From Solobacterium sp. (GTDB taxonomy: Bacteria; Bacillota_I; Bacilli_A; Erysipelotrichales; Erysipelotrichaceae), in NCBI GenBank assembly GCA_017469885.1, contig JAFUFO010000038.1, positions 1 to 64,000 on the forward strand: DNA of 64,000 nt, read 5' to 3'. The position numbers were made by a program, and so were the translations under genes. The notes under the pieces are model-generated. The model did not search any database. It was given only the letters and a program-made list of their open reading frames with translations, and had not been told where the DNA came from. Each line of letters opens with the position of its first letter. Positions within the stretch are counted from its first letter, which is position 1. Positions 34,758-43,442 of the stretch are shown one piece after another.

Positions 34758-36167
34758 TCAGGATGCTTTCAGCGTCTGCGTCCGTTCCTGTACCAGTTTT
34801 CTGCGGATCAGAATCACTGCGCCAAGCGACAGAATACCTGTTATCAGATCCGCACACGGCATTGAATACAGGATGCCGTCCAGTCCATAAAGCATCGGCA
34901 GAAGGATCGGGAATGCAACACCAAGCACGATCTCACGGACCATGGAAAGCCCTGCGGAAAGTGCGGTTTTTCCAAGCGCCTGCAGGTAGATGAAGACTGC
35001 TTTGTTTACACATGCGAGCACGATCATGGACAGATAAATACGGAAGGTGCGGACCGCAAATTCGGTATAATACACAGTTTCATTCGCAGCACCGAACAGT
35101 CCGATCAGCCGGTACGGCGCAAACTCCGCCAGAAGCAGTGCCATAATTCCGACCAGTGCCTCTCCTCTGATGAGAAGCGTAAACAGCTTCCATACCCGGT
35201 CATTTCTGGAAGCGCCAGTATTGTATGCGGCGATCGGCGCACATCCGGCAGCCATGCCAACGACTATGGAAATGACAATCTGGAAGAACTTCATGACGAT
35301 GCCGATCACCGCCATCGGAATCTGCGTCAGTCCCGGAGCGGAAAATACCGGATCAAGCATACTGTATTTCTGAACCATACTGTTGACTGCGGCCATGGAG
35401 GCAACCAGGGAAAACTGGGAAAGCAGACTGGTAATGCCAAGCGGAAGATACTCGTTCAGAACATCCCGGTGCAGCCGGATGTCGGCATACCGCAGACTGA
35501 CGGTATTCATATGAAGCAGATAGCGTACGGTAAGAACCGCTGTGAGCATCTGTCCGATCACCGTCGCAAGAGCTGCGCCCATCATTCCCATGTGCAGAAC
35601 ATTGATCATGATCGGGTCAAGGATCATATTTGCGAACGCGCCGATCAGTGTCACCTTCATCGCATACCGCGGATCCCCGTCGGCACGGATCACCGGGTTC
35701 ATCCCCTGACCGAACATGTAAAACGGAAAGCCGAGCACAATCCAGAAGAAGTATTCCGACGCAAGCAGAAATGTACGTTCATTGACATGTCCGCCGAAGA
35801 ATGTGATCAGCGGTTCTTTCAGGAGAAGAAACACAGCGGAGATAAGAATGCCTGAGCCGATCAGCACCGTAACTGCAGATCCTACGCTTTTTCTTGCATT
35901 CCCGGTATTGCCGGCGCCAAGCGACATGCTCACAAAAGTGCTGCATCCGTCACCGATCATGACCGCAACCGCAAGCGCAATTACCGTAAAGGGAAAGACG
36001 ACGGTATTGGCGGCGTTGCCGTATGAACCAAGATACGATGCATTGGCAATAAAGATCTGATCGACAATGTTGTACAATGCACCGACAAGCAGTGAGATGA
36101 TGCACGGCACGGAATAGCGGCGCATCAGTGTTGTAAGAGATTCAGTTTCAAGATAACGGTTATTCAT
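34758..36167 (-). CDS. MATE-family multidrug efflux transporter
   Basis: This 469-residue membrane protein has twelve predicted helices in two similar halves, as in Na+- or H+-driven MATE exporters. The N-terminal region reads LVGALYNIVDQIFIAN, the typical first helix with the Asp and Gln of the family, and VVFPFTVIALAVAVMIGDG follows. The second half begins near LPLGITSLLSQFSLVASMAAVN. GGAGG before the ATG at 36167 sets the start; a longer frame has only non-membrane sequence upstream. Substrate unknown. Confidence 0.88.
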   Translation of the reverse strand: MNNRYLETESLTTLMRRYSVPCIISLLVGALYNIVDQIFIANASYLGSYGNAANTVVFPFTVIALAVAVMIGDGCSTFVSMSLGAGNTGNARKSVGSAVTVLIGSGILISAVFLLLKEPLITFFGGHVNERTFLLASEYFFWIVLGFPFYMFGQGMNPVIRADGDPRYAMKVTLIGAFANMILDPIMINVLHMGMMGAALATVIGQMLTAVLTVRYLLHMNTVSLRYADIRLHRDVLNEYLPLGITSLLSQFSLVASMAAVNSMVQKYSMLDPVFSAPGLTQIPMAVIGIVMKFFQIVISIVVGMAAGCAPIAAYNTGASRNDRVWKLFTLLIRGEALVGIMALLLAEFAPYRLIGLFGAANETVYYTEFAVRTFRIYLSMIVLACVNKAVFIYLQALGKTALSAGLSMVREIVLGVAFPILLPMLYGLDGILYSMPCADLITGILSLGAVILIRRKLVQERTQTLKAS

Positions 36168-36307
36168 TGATTTCCTCCATCCGGAGATTTCTGCCAAAGC
36201 ATGAGGAACAAAATAAAACGCGCAGGTCCTGCCCGGACTTACGCGTATATTCTGCTGCTCAGCATTACTGTTTTTACCACTTCCGCCGCAGAATTTCAAA
36301 TCTTTTT

Positions 36308-37972
36308 TCAGGCAATCACTTCATCATCGGAGAGGTCACTGGCAGAACCGGTAACCGCAGATTTTGCGACGTTGCAGCAATGATCGCCCATACGTTCCAG
36401 GGTACCGAGGATATCGGAATATACCGACTCGGCAACCGGTGATGTACAGATGCCGCTGGACATCCGTTCGAAATGTTTCTGACGGGCAACCTGTTCCTGC
36501 TCATCGAGCACATGTTCCATTTTGAGAAGCTCTTCATACATCTTCTCATCCCGGGTCGCAAAGATTTCAACTGACAGGTCATACATGTCCACAAGCTGCC
36601 TGTACATTGCGTCGATTTCACCGAGCGCATGTTCGGTAAACTTATCGCCGGCATCATTTACCATCTGATAGAACTCAATCAGATTGGATGCCAGATCACC
36701 GACACGCTCATAGTTCTTGATCGCATCAAACTGGAAGCGGACATCGTTCCGGTCTTTTTTGGTCAGGTGACGCTGTACGTTCAGCTTGATCAGATATTCC
36801 GTAATCTGCTGGTCGAAGCGGTTGATCATCGCTTCAGTCTTATCAAACTCATCCTTGTCATCGGATGTGCCCGGCTTATGCAGGAATTCATCTGTCTTCA
36901 CCAGGTTCAGGCGAACGACATCAATGAGACGGAGAATTGCCTGTTCAGAGGCCTGTACTGCCGCAGACGGCAGGATCTTGGTGAGGTCTTCGTCCAGACC
37001 TTCCAGTTCGAGACGGTGATGTTTCTCGCCGGAATCGGGAATAATCCGGCACACAAATGCGACCAGCTGTTTTACAAACGGCAGGAAGCACAGTGTCGTT
37101 ACGGTTTTGAATATAATGTTAGCCACCGCAATCTGCATCATCGGATTCAGATTTCCGGCAATCGACTGGATAAACCGGGAATACGGAATCAGGATGATCA
37201 TACCGAAGATTGTGGAGATGATGTTCAGCGTCGTATGCAGGGCTGCGGTCCGCTTGCCTTCGATGGAACCGCCGATGGACGCAAGAATACCTGTCATCGT
37301 GGTACCGATGTTGGCACCGAACATGAACGGCAGCGATGCCGAGAAGGTAATCGCACCGGCCTGGTAGAGCTTCTGGGCAACACCGATCGTTGCGGCGGAA
37401 GACTGTACGGCAGCCGTCAGCACAACGCCGGTAAGCATCGCAAGTACCGGGTTCTCGCTCATCCGCATGGCAATTGCCTCAAACTGCGGAAGTTCCTTGA
37501 GTGCCGCAAGGGAATCACCCATCCCGGACATACCGAAGAAGATCAGGCCGAAGCCGAGGATGACATTTCCGAAATAGATGAACTTGCGCCGCTTCGCAAA
37601 GCAGATCAGCATCGTTCCGGCAAAGACGATGAACATCGCATACTTCTCGATGTTAATGGAAATCAGGAATGACGTTACCGTGGTACCGATCGTCGCACCG
37701 AGAATAATTCCCGCTGCCTGATCGAGTGTCATCAGTCCCGCACGGACAAGACCGATAGAGATCGCCGAGGTAGCGGAACTGGACTGCATGATGATCGTAA
37801 GAATAATACCGATCACCAGTCCGGATACCGGATTGGAAGTGTACTTCTGAATGTAATCGCGAAGGCTGTCGCCGGCAACTGCCTTGAGTCCGTCGCCCAT
37901 GAATTTGATACCGAACATGAACAGACCGAAGCCGCCGAGGATCATCCCCCAGTTCATAGAAGCAAGTGACAT
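36308..37972 (-). CDS. Na/Pi cotransporter family protein with PhoU-like domain
   Basis: This 554-residue protein has a membrane half (about 1-310) with two Na/Pi cotransport repeats marked by MQSSSATSAISIGLV and VQSSAATIGVAQ, each followed by a GANIGTT-like loop (LGATIGTTVTS and FGANIGTTMTG). The cytoplasmic C-terminal 220 residues are helical and match PhoU domains. It should bring phosphate in with sodium, with the PhoU part as regulator. AAGGGGGG upstream of the ATG supports the start. No pst or pho genes are nearby. Confidence 0.9.
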   Translation of the reverse strand: MSLASMNWGMILGGFGLFMFGIKFMGDGLKAVAGDSLRDYIQKYTSNPVSGLVIGIILTIIMQSSSATSAISIGLVRAGLMTLDQAAGIILGATIGTTVTSFLISINIEKYAMFIVFAGTMLICFAKRRKFIYFGNVILGFGLIFFGMSGMGDSLAALKELPQFEAIAMRMSENPVLAMLTGVVLTAAVQSSAATIGVAQKLYQAGAITFSASLPFMFGANIGTTMTGILASIGGSIEGKRTAALHTTLNIISTIFGMIILIPYSRFIQSIAGNLNPMMQIAVANIIFKTVTTLCFLPFVKQLVAFVCRIIPDSGEKHHRLELEGLDEDLTKILPSAAVQASEQAILRLIDVVRLNLVKTDEFLHKPGTSDDKDEFDKTEAMINRFDQQITEYLIKLNVQRHLTKKDRNDVRFQFDAIKNYERVGDLASNLIEFYQMVNDAGDKFTEHALGEIDAMYRQLVDMYDLSVEIFATRDEKMYEELLKMEHVLDEQEQVARQKHFERMSSGICTSPVAESVYSDILGTLERMGDHCCNVAKSAVTGSASDLSDDEVIA

Positions 37973-38069
37973 TTCTGGTGTCCCCCCTTATATGCGCGGT
38001 ATAAAACGCGCGTACATCAATCATATCGTAATATTTGCCCGTTTTGTATTTAAGGCACAAAAAAAGCAC

Positions 38070-38097
38070 AAAAAATCTGTGAGAATACTCACAGATC
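38070..38097 (-). terminator. ispD terminator overlapping its stop codon
   Basis: ATCTGTGAG and CTCACAGAT form a 9-bp stem with a four-base loop, followed by TTTTT on the minus strand. The stop codon TGA is inside the stem. Confidence 0.85.
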
Positions 38098-38730
38098 TTC
38101 CACGGTAGTAATCTTCCGGTTTGCGTAGCTGCCTTCCACGACCGCAATCTTTACATCGGAATAGGCCTCCACGATCGAACAGTCATCGGTCGCCTCAAAT
38201 CCATCACGCCGTGCCTTCTCCATGCAGTCCATCAGGAGTTCCGTGCGGAACGCCTGCGGTGTCTGGGCAGCCATCAGGGTGCTGCGCGGCAGCGTTTTTT
38301 CAATCCACCCGTCCGCCACCACCTTGATCGTATCCTTGCAGGGAACCATCAGACAGGCAGCGTCTTCCGTTTCCATTACGCTTTTCAATGCGCTGAGGCA
38401 CTCTTCCGGCAGAAACGGCCGTGCGCCGTCATGTACAAATACGGTATCGCAAAGCACTGCCTTCATGCCGTTCCAGACGCTTTCCTCCCGGGAAGCGCCG
38501 CCCTGCACGACAACGATCTTTCCGATCGTATCCGGTCCCAAGGCGTGATAAAAATTCTCGGAATCCGTAACCACGACAATCTCCTTACAGTCTTCATCCT
38601 GCAGGAAGCAGTCCATCGTATGTTCGAGAATCGTCTTTCCGTCTGCCATCCGGTAATAGGCCTTGTTGTATCCAAGCCCCATGCGCGTTCCCGCGCCGGC
38701 AGCCACAATCAATGCGGTATAGTCCAACAT
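38089..38730 (-). CDS. ispD: 2-C-methyl-D-erythritol 4-phosphate cytidylyltransferase
   Basis: This 213-residue enzyme joins methylerythritol phosphate with CTP in the non-mevalonate isoprenoid pathway. The nucleotide loop ALIVAAGAGTRMGLGYNKAYY is at the N-terminus. VFVHDGARPFL and the C-terminal ATDDCSIVEAY complete the signature. Length is slightly below the usual 230. The ATG is not preceded by a proper Shine-Dalgarno; an extended -10 (TGCTATAAT) ends six bases before it, so the mRNA should start on the ATG itself. No other isoprenoid gene is adjacent. Confidence 0.92.
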   Translation of the reverse strand: MLDYTALIVAAGAGTRMGLGYNKAYYRMADGKTILEHTMDCFLQDEDCKEIVVVTDSENFYHALGPDTIGKIVVVQGGASREESVWNGMKAVLCDTVFVHDGARPFLPEECLSALKSVMETEDAACLMVPCKDTIKVVADGWIEKTLPRSTLMAAQTPQAFRTELLMDCMEKARRDGFEATDDCSIVEAYSDVKIAVVEGSYANRKITTVEDL

Positions 38731-38736
38731 GCCTTC

Positions 38737-38745
38737 ATTATAGCA
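38737..38745 (-). promoter_or_regulatory. extended -10 promoter placed for a leaderless ispD mRNA
   Basis: TGC-TATAAT on the minus strand ends six bases before the ATG at 38730, placing transcription start on the A of ATG. It lies directly after the terminator of the small RNA. Confidence 0.65.
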
Positions 38746-38755
38746 ATTACAAAGT

Positions 38756-38951
38756 AAAAAGCTGCATTTCGCAGCTTTGGTCCGTAATAACTTCTGATGG
38801 TTTTATGTTCAGCAGACTTCGTGCCTGCAGGATTTTCGTGTTCGCTTTCACACGTCCCCGGTCGCCGCACCGTCATATTTTACCAGTGCTGTTGCCTGGG
38901 CAGTGGAGAAAAACGAACCCCGAGCCAAGTCAGTCAAATCCCCTCAGCTTG
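38756..38951 (-). ncRNA. small structured RNA of about 195 bases, unassigned
   Basis: This stretch has a strong promoter in front (see 38957-38984), no reading frame with a ribosome site, and its own terminator (AGCTGC-GAAAT-GCAGCT then TTTTT). GGATTT near the 5' end can pair with AAATCC far downstream, and GTTCGT with GCGAAC inside it, suggesting one long hairpin with branches such as GCAC/GTGC and CGTGT/ACACG. Size and shape would suit 6S RNA, but I cannot confirm any family. Confidence 0.55.
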
Positions 38952-38956
38952 GTACA

Positions 38957-38984
38957 ACTATAGCGCATGTTTCCGCAGGGTCAA
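38957..38984 (-). promoter_or_regulatory. promoter of the small RNA
   Basis: TTGACC (38979-38984) and TATAGT (38957-38962) on the minus strand are 16 bases apart, close to consensus, with transcription expected to begin near 38950. Confidence 0.7.
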
Positions 38985-38998
38985 GGCTTTTTTTGTGA

Positions 38999-39493
38999 TC
39001 AGAACAGACTTCCGAGTGCACCGTAGGAAACAACTGTCATGATTACTGCCGCAAGGAAGATGCCAAGCAGAATCGAAAGACTGGCACGTTTCAGGTCCAT
39101 ATCAAACAGCGATGCGACCAGCGCGCCGGTCCAGGCACCGGTTCCCGGCAGCGGAATGCCGACAAACAGAATCAGACCGAGCTGACCGTACTTGTCGATC
39201 TTCGGTTTGTTCTTTGCGGCCTTCTCTTCCATCTTCACAACCAGTTTTGACATGTGATGGTCTGCCATCCAGTGAAAGATCTTCTTAATAAAAAGCAGAA
39301 TGAACGGAATCGGGAAGATGTTTCCAAGCACGCAGAAGAGAATTCCTCTCCACATCGGAATTCCCAGCATGCTTGCCAGAAGCAGGCCGCCGCGCTCTTC
39401 CACCAGCGGCACCATACTGACAAGAAATACCGCGAGTTCTTTTGATATGTACTGCCCGATCGTATTCATGAACCAGGTGATAAAACTTTCCAT
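38999..39493 (-). CDS. small multidrug-export-type membrane protein (COG2426 family)
   Basis: This 164-residue protein has about four membrane helices and the features of the putative small multidrug export family: LVSMVPLVEERGGLLLASMLG near the start, a basic cytoplasmic loop (KMEEKAAKNKPKIDKYGQLGL), and GIPLPGTGAWTGALVASLF in the third helix region. Its real substrate is not known even in the family. GGAG seven bases before the ATG supports the start. A TAGAAT with TTTACG 18 bases upstream lies before it as a likely promoter. Confidence 0.82.
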   Translation of the reverse strand: MESFITWFMNTIGQYISKELAVFLVSMVPLVEERGGLLLASMLGIPMWRGILFCVLGNIFPIPFILLFIKKIFHWMADHHMSKLVVKMEEKAAKNKPKIDKYGQLGLILFVGIPLPGTGAWTGALVASLFDMDLKRASLSILLGIFLAAVIMTVVSYGALGSLF

Positions 39494-39638
39494 ATGCTTT
39501 CTCCGTATACGGTTCCCTATTCTACCCGATTCCTTCTGTGCGCGTAAATGATATTATTTATGATACCTCCCGCAGCGGTCAGGAAGCATCCCCGTCACCT
39601 CAGGGCAAAGAAAGCGGTGATTTTCAGCCAAAAAAACA

Positions 39639-39703
39639 GCCCGAAAAATTTTTAAAAAATTTTTATTTTTGTTGTTGACTTTGTCAGATGTGCGGGGTAA
39701 TAT
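39639..39703 (+). promoter_or_regulatory. promoter of the tRNA-Ile/tRNA-Ala operon with A/T-rich upstream element
   Basis: TTGACT (39675-39680) and TAATAT (39698-39703) are exactly 17 bases apart. The 35 bases before the -35 are almost pure A and T tracts, as in UP elements of stable RNA promoters. Confidence 0.8.
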
Positions 39704-39724
39704 GATTAAGCGTCTGAAGCGAAT

Positions 39725-39798
<74 letters not shown>

Positions 39799-39826
39799 CT
39801 TGATTCACTTCAGATTAAATATACAT

Positions 39827-39899
39827 GGGGTTATAGCTCAGCTGGGAGAGCACCTGCTTTGCAAGCAGGGGGTCAGGAGTTCGATCCTCCTTAGCTCCA
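39827..39899 (+). tRNA. tRNA-Ala (TGC anticodon)
   Basis: A complete 73-base cloverleaf: acceptor GGGGTTA pairs with TAGCTCC (two G-U pairs), the anticodon stem CCTGC-TTTGCAA-GCAGG shows TGC, and the T arm holds GTTCGATCC. The 3' CCA is not encoded. It follows tRNA-Ile by 28 bases. Confidence 0.96.
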
Positions 39900-39907
39900 C
39901 TAAAAAC

Positions 39908-39934
39908 AGGGGAATCATTGATTCCCCTTTCTTT
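39908..39934 (+). terminator. terminator of the tRNA operon
   Basis: AGGGGAATC and GATTCCCCT form a 9-bp stem with a three-base loop, followed by TTCTTT. Confidence 0.85.
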
Positions 39935-40014
39935 ATGCCTGTTTTTTATAATCTCAATTCATGCATACATTCCAGTTCTTCGATTATTTTCGTTTTCTCA
40001 GACAGTCAGACCAT

Positions 40015-40890
40015 TCAGTTTTTCTTCATGTCATACACGAATACTTCATGTATTTCTTCCGTGTAGCCCTCATAGAATCCGGTCGGCATTCCGGCAATAA
40101 TTCTTGCGCCGCGGTTGTACAGCAGAAGAAACTGTCCAAGCGCCTTGTCAAATGTCAGCCCTTCGATTTCTCCCTGCTTTGTCACATCATCAAATGTCTT
40201 TTCCAGTACGACCGTTCCGGTTTCCTTATTCTCTGAAACATCTACCCGGTACATGTGATCCGGTTTGTTATCATCCGCATCTCCGTCATCGCTTGTGACA
40301 TACAGACTGCCGTCATAGTATGCGACGCCCTGAAGCCACTTCAGCGCCGGCTGCATCTTCAGTTTCCCCTTGTAATCCCCGGTATCGAGGTCATACATAT
40401 ACAGATATTCACTGGATTCATCATCGATCCAGGAAGTCATATATACCGTCCGGGAATCCGGGTCTACCGCAATGCCGCTGCACTCCAGCTGTCCGGTATC
40501 GGCACGGAACGGAAAGACCCGCTTGAGTTTCAGCGTATCTCCGTCATAGACGGCGACCTGTATATTTTTTCCTTCCCCGTCCATGAAGTATTCCACGCCG
40601 AGATACAGCTCGTTGTTGTATACGTCAATGTCCCCGATATGGTTGACTTCCAGGGAATATCCTTCAAACGGTTCCTTATTCTCTGCGATAAGGCTCCATC
40701 TGGAGTCATATTTTTCCAGGGTTCCCGATCCGCTCACCCAGTAGTTTCCATCTTCCGTACAGATTCCCTGTCTTCCTTTGACCGGATGCACGTCTGCCAG
40801 TTCATATCGGTATGCGCTCTTTGCCTCACCGCAGCCCCACAGCAGAAATGCCGCAAGCCCTGCCGACAGCAAACGCCTGTTCATCTTCAT
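40015..40890 (-). CDS. lipoprotein with predicted beta-propeller fold
   Basis: This 291-residue protein has a signal peptide ending LLWGC (lipobox), so it is lipid-anchored outside. The remainder contains repeated blade-like units such as NELYLGVEYF, RTVYMTSWIDDESSEYLYMYD and GSLYVTSDDGDADDNKPDHMYRVD, which suggest a propeller; an acidic DGDADDN loop may bind calcium. GAGAGG precedes the ATG. No enzymatic motif is seen and the role is unknown. Confidence 0.8.
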   Translation of the reverse strand: MKMNRRLLSAGLAAFLLWGCGEAKSAYRYELADVHPVKGRQGICTEDGNYWVSGSGTLEKYDSRWSLIAENKEPFEGYSLEVNHIGDIDVYNNELYLGVEYFMDGEGKNIQVAVYDGDTLKLKRVFPFRADTGQLECSGIAVDPDSRTVYMTSWIDDESSEYLYMYDLDTGDYKGKLKMQPALKWLQGVAYYDGSLYVTSDDGDADDNKPDHMYRVDVSENKETGTVVLEKTFDDVTKQGEIEGLTFDKALGQFLLLYNRGARIIAGMPTGFYEGYTEEIHEVFVYDMKKN

Positions 40891-40932
40891 AAATCAAACC
40901 TCTCTGTATCTGATTGTATCAGTTAATTAAAT

Positions 40933-41871
40933 TTATACATTCTCACTGCCGTGTCTGCGGTTAAACCACCCCGCCAGCATCGCGCCGGAAATATTATGCC
41001 ATACGGAGAAGACCGCTCCCGGAACGGTCGCCATGGCAAGATTTGGAAACGCTGAGCCGGCCAGGGTTGTCGCAAGCCCGGAGTTCTGCATTCCCACTTC
41101 GATTGCAACGGCTTTCCTTCTGGGCAGATCCATCTCAAACAGAATGCCGATCAGATACCCGCAGAGGTAGCCAAGCAGATTATGCAGAATCACAACCGCA
41201 AAGATAACGGCGCCGGTAGACAGAATCTTTGCGCTGTTATGGGATACAACCGCCGCAACAATCAGACAGATTGCGGTCACTGACACCACGGGTAATGAAT
41301 CTTTGATCTTCTGTGTGTATGTTCCAAACAACCGGTTGATCAGCAGTCCCAGTCCGATCGGCACAATCACAACCTGAATGATGGACAGAAACATCGCAAG
41401 GGCATTCACACTTACAGTCGTCCTCAGGTAGAGATAGGTCAGCGCGGGTGTAAGGACCGGTGCCAGGAATGTACTGATTGCGGTCATCCCGACCGAAAGC
41501 GCAGTATCTCCGTCTGAAAGATAGGTTATGACATTGCTGGAGGTGCCGCCGGGACAGGTGCCGACAAGAATCACTCCCACCAGCAGCGCATCATCCAGGC
41601 GGAATGCCTTTCCCAGCAGATATGCAAGCAGGGGCATTACGATAAACTGTGCCGCGCATCCCGTTATGACATCCCTCGGTCTTCTGAATACGACCGCAAA
41701 ATCCGACGGTTTCGTCGTCAGTCCCATTCCGAACATGACAATCATCAGAAGATAGTTGATCCATGATGTACGGACCCAGAGTCCTGTTTCAGGAATAAAA
41801 AGTGTCATGGCCGCAATGACCAGTACGATCCATGCCATATTTCTGCCGACAAACTCCCCTGTTTTCTTCAT
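40933..41871 (-). CDS. bile acid:sodium symporter family transporter
   Basis: This 312-residue membrane protein with about nine or ten helices matches the BASS family. Typical pieces are MFGMGLTTKPSDF in helix 2, VGTCPGGTSSNVITYLSDGD with the crossover and sodium-site residues, and VEVGMQNSGLATTLA (here IEVGMQNSG) in the second half. Members carry bile acids, pantoate or other organic acids with sodium; the substrate is not shown. The start is the ATG with AGAGGA before it, rather than a far upstream ATG with polar sequence. Confidence 0.88.
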   Translation of the reverse strand: MKKTGEFVGRNMAWIVLVIAAMTLFIPETGLWVRTSWINYLLMIVMFGMGLTTKPSDFAVVFRRPRDVITGCAAQFIVMPLLAYLLGKAFRLDDALLVGVILVGTCPGGTSSNVITYLSDGDTALSVGMTAISTFLAPVLTPALTYLYLRTTVSVNALAMFLSIIQVVIVPIGLGLLINRLFGTYTQKIKDSLPVVSVTAICLIVAAVVSHNSAKILSTGAVIFAVVILHNLLGYLCGYLIGILFEMDLPRRKAVAIEVGMQNSGLATTLAGSAFPNLAMATVPGAVFSVWHNISGAMLAGWFNRRHGSENV

Positions 41872-42039
41872 TTTCAAATCCTCTGTTTTTTTAATCCGAT
41901 ATCTTTCATATCTATCAGTGTATCTCTTTATGCGGAAATTGAGGCACTTCTGATCACACAGAACCTTCATGCATTCAACATCCGGTGCAAAGCACCGCTT
42001 TCTTCGTATATTATGTGTAAGTAACAGGAATTGAATTTT

Positions 42040-42508
42040 ATGAGCACACTGAAACAGTCAGATGAACTTTATCAGCTGGAGGGAAAATGTTCCCTCCGCC
42101 GTGTTCTGCCATATTCCCTGCAACAGATTCTCGCAATGTTTGTGACTAATGTCACTCCGATCACCATCATTACCTCTGCGGCAGTTCCGTTTCTGCCGCA
42201 CGAGACGGTTCTGAATCTGATTCAGGGAGCGATGGTCGCGACCGGTCATCGGCGGCATCATGCTTATGGTGCTCGGTCAGATTCTGGTTTCCGGCATGGA
42301 AATGATCGCGAAAGCCGGCTTTACGCCGCGCAACAGATTGATTGTCGCGCTGAGCCTGTCGATTGCGATCGGTTTCATCGCATCCACGGAAATCGGTATC
42401 TGGGACAGTTTCCCGACGTCCATTCAGACGATTTTCTCTCAGAATGTTGTCGCAGTCGTATTCGTTACGGCGATGCTGCTGAATCTGTTATTGCCGAAAG
42501 AGGTTTAA
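42040..42508 (+). pseudogene. xanthine/uracil permease (NCS2 family), internally deleted and frameshifted
   Basis: The first 70 residues from the ATG at 42040 match the N-terminus of nucleobase:cation symporters (LRRVLPYSLQQILAMFVTNVTPI). Near 42242 the frame breaks: the next frame reads IGGIMLMVLGQILVSGMEMI and continues to AMLLNLLLPKEV, the C-terminal part of the same family, ending at the stop at 42506-42508. About 250 residues in the middle, including the substrate-binding core, are missing. AGGAA lies 9 bases before the ATG. This is a dead gene. Confidence 0.82.
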
Positions 42509-42540
42509 TACTGCGGATAAAACAGTTTTACGGATAATCA

Positions 42541-42568
42541 AAAAATCGGATGAACCATCCGATTTTTT
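42541..42568. terminator. bidirectional terminator
   Basis: AATCGGATG and CATCCGATT form a 9-bp stem flanked by A-runs and T-runs, serving the broken permease and the lipoprotein gene at 42585. Confidence 0.85.
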
Positions 42569-42584
42569 ATCTCTTTGGGCAGGA

Positions 42585-43019
42585 TTAATATCCCCATGTC
42601 ATGAGTTTCCACTTGCCGCCGTCTGCCCGCGCAAGCCACCAGCCCCAGTCCGTATATTCCTGATCCGGATTCCAGGCACCGCCGCCTTCTTTGGGAGAGT
42701 GGAAATTACTCTTGAACTGAATGCACTGTGTGAAGGTCTCCTTTGCATCACCTGCGGCTTCCAGCTGATTCATCCAGGCGATATTGTCCTCATTGCAGTC
42801 ATCGTCGGAAGTGTATGCAATGCTGTGGAGTTCACAGCCTTCCCATTTACTGAATTCCTCCTGGATCAGCTTTATTGCTTCGTCCATATCTTCTTTGGTA
42901 TACAGTTCGGAACTGCCGTAATCGATCTCCACCGCTGCTGTATCCTGCTTTTTGGAACCGCAGGCAGCCAGTGCAGTCATGCACGCAAGCGCCAGAAATG
43001 CTTTCAATATCTTCTTCAT
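42585..43019 (-). CDS. small lipoprotein of unknown function
   Basis: This 144-residue protein starts MKKILKAFLALACMTALAAC, a signal peptide with lipobox LAAC. The mature part has a helical region (YTKEDMDEAIKLIQEEFSKWEG) and ends in repeated Trp and Gly residues (YTDWGWWLARADGGKWKLMTWGY), a pattern seen in a family of small Firmicute lipoproteins of unknown function. GAGGAGG six bases before the ATG sets the start. TATAAT at 43098-43103 is a likely -10. Confidence 0.82.
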   Translation of the reverse strand: MKKILKAFLALACMTALAACGSKKQDTAAVEIDYGSSELYTKEDMDEAIKLIQEEFSKWEGCELHSIAYTSDDDCNEDNIAWMNQLEAAGDAKETFTQCIQFKSNFHSPKEGGGAWNPDQEYTDWGWWLARADGGKWKLMTWGY

Positions 43020-43097
43020 AAATAACCTCCTCATTTTTCAGGAAACTTCAATCCTGTGATCAGAACCCGACAATTCAGAATTCCTCACCCGTTCACA

Positions 43098-43103
43098 ATT
43101 ATA
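43098..43103 (-). promoter_or_regulatory. -10 box of the 42585 lipoprotein gene
   Basis: TATAAT on the minus strand lies about 80 bases before the start. The -35 is not clear, and the box is just behind the terminator of the 63-residue gene. Confidence 0.4.
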
Positions 43104-43115
43104 CCGTTCCAAAGA

Positions 43116-43147
43116 GAAAAGGATACGCCCGAATATTAGGCGCATCC
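43116..43147 (-). terminator. terminator of the 63-residue membrane protein gene
   Basis: GGATGCGCC and GGCGTATCC form a 9-bp stem (one G-U) with a nine-base loop, followed by TTTT on the minus strand. Confidence 0.75.
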
Positions 43148-43178
43148 TCATGAAATCAGTCTGTGTTCAATCCCGGCG

Positions 43179-43370
43179 TTATTCGTTTCTCAGAAACTGC
43201 AGATAACCGAGCACCAGTGCCATCCCAAGCGGAATCAGAAGATCCGTTGATGTTCTAAACTGATAGCCTGCTTTTGTGATGACTGTGCAGTACAGAAAAT
43301 CCAGCAGATTCCAGAGAGCCATAAAGATCACCACAAATATTACGAATGCCGTCTTCTTATCTTTAACCAT
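43179..43370 (-). CDS. small two-helix membrane protein
   Basis: This 63-residue protein has two hydrophobic segments (FVIFVVIFMALWNLLDFLYC and LLIPLGMALVLGYLQFL) and a basic N-terminus. AGGTGA eight bases before the ATG, a TATAAT at 43407-43412 and a terminator behind it support a real gene. Function unknown. Confidence 0.7.
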   Translation of the reverse strand: MVKDKKTAFVIFVVIFMALWNLLDFLYCTVITKAGYQFRTSTDLLIPLGMALVLGYLQFLRNE

Positions 43371-43442
43371 CGTTTGTCACCTCACTCCGTTGTTTTGCAC
43401 TACGTGATTATAATAGATTCCGTTATGTTTCATTCACGCAGG

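Noticed and set aside
38757-39042. Plus-strand frames across the small RNA
   Set aside because: They have no ribosome site and read through the promoter and terminator of the RNA in the opposite direction.
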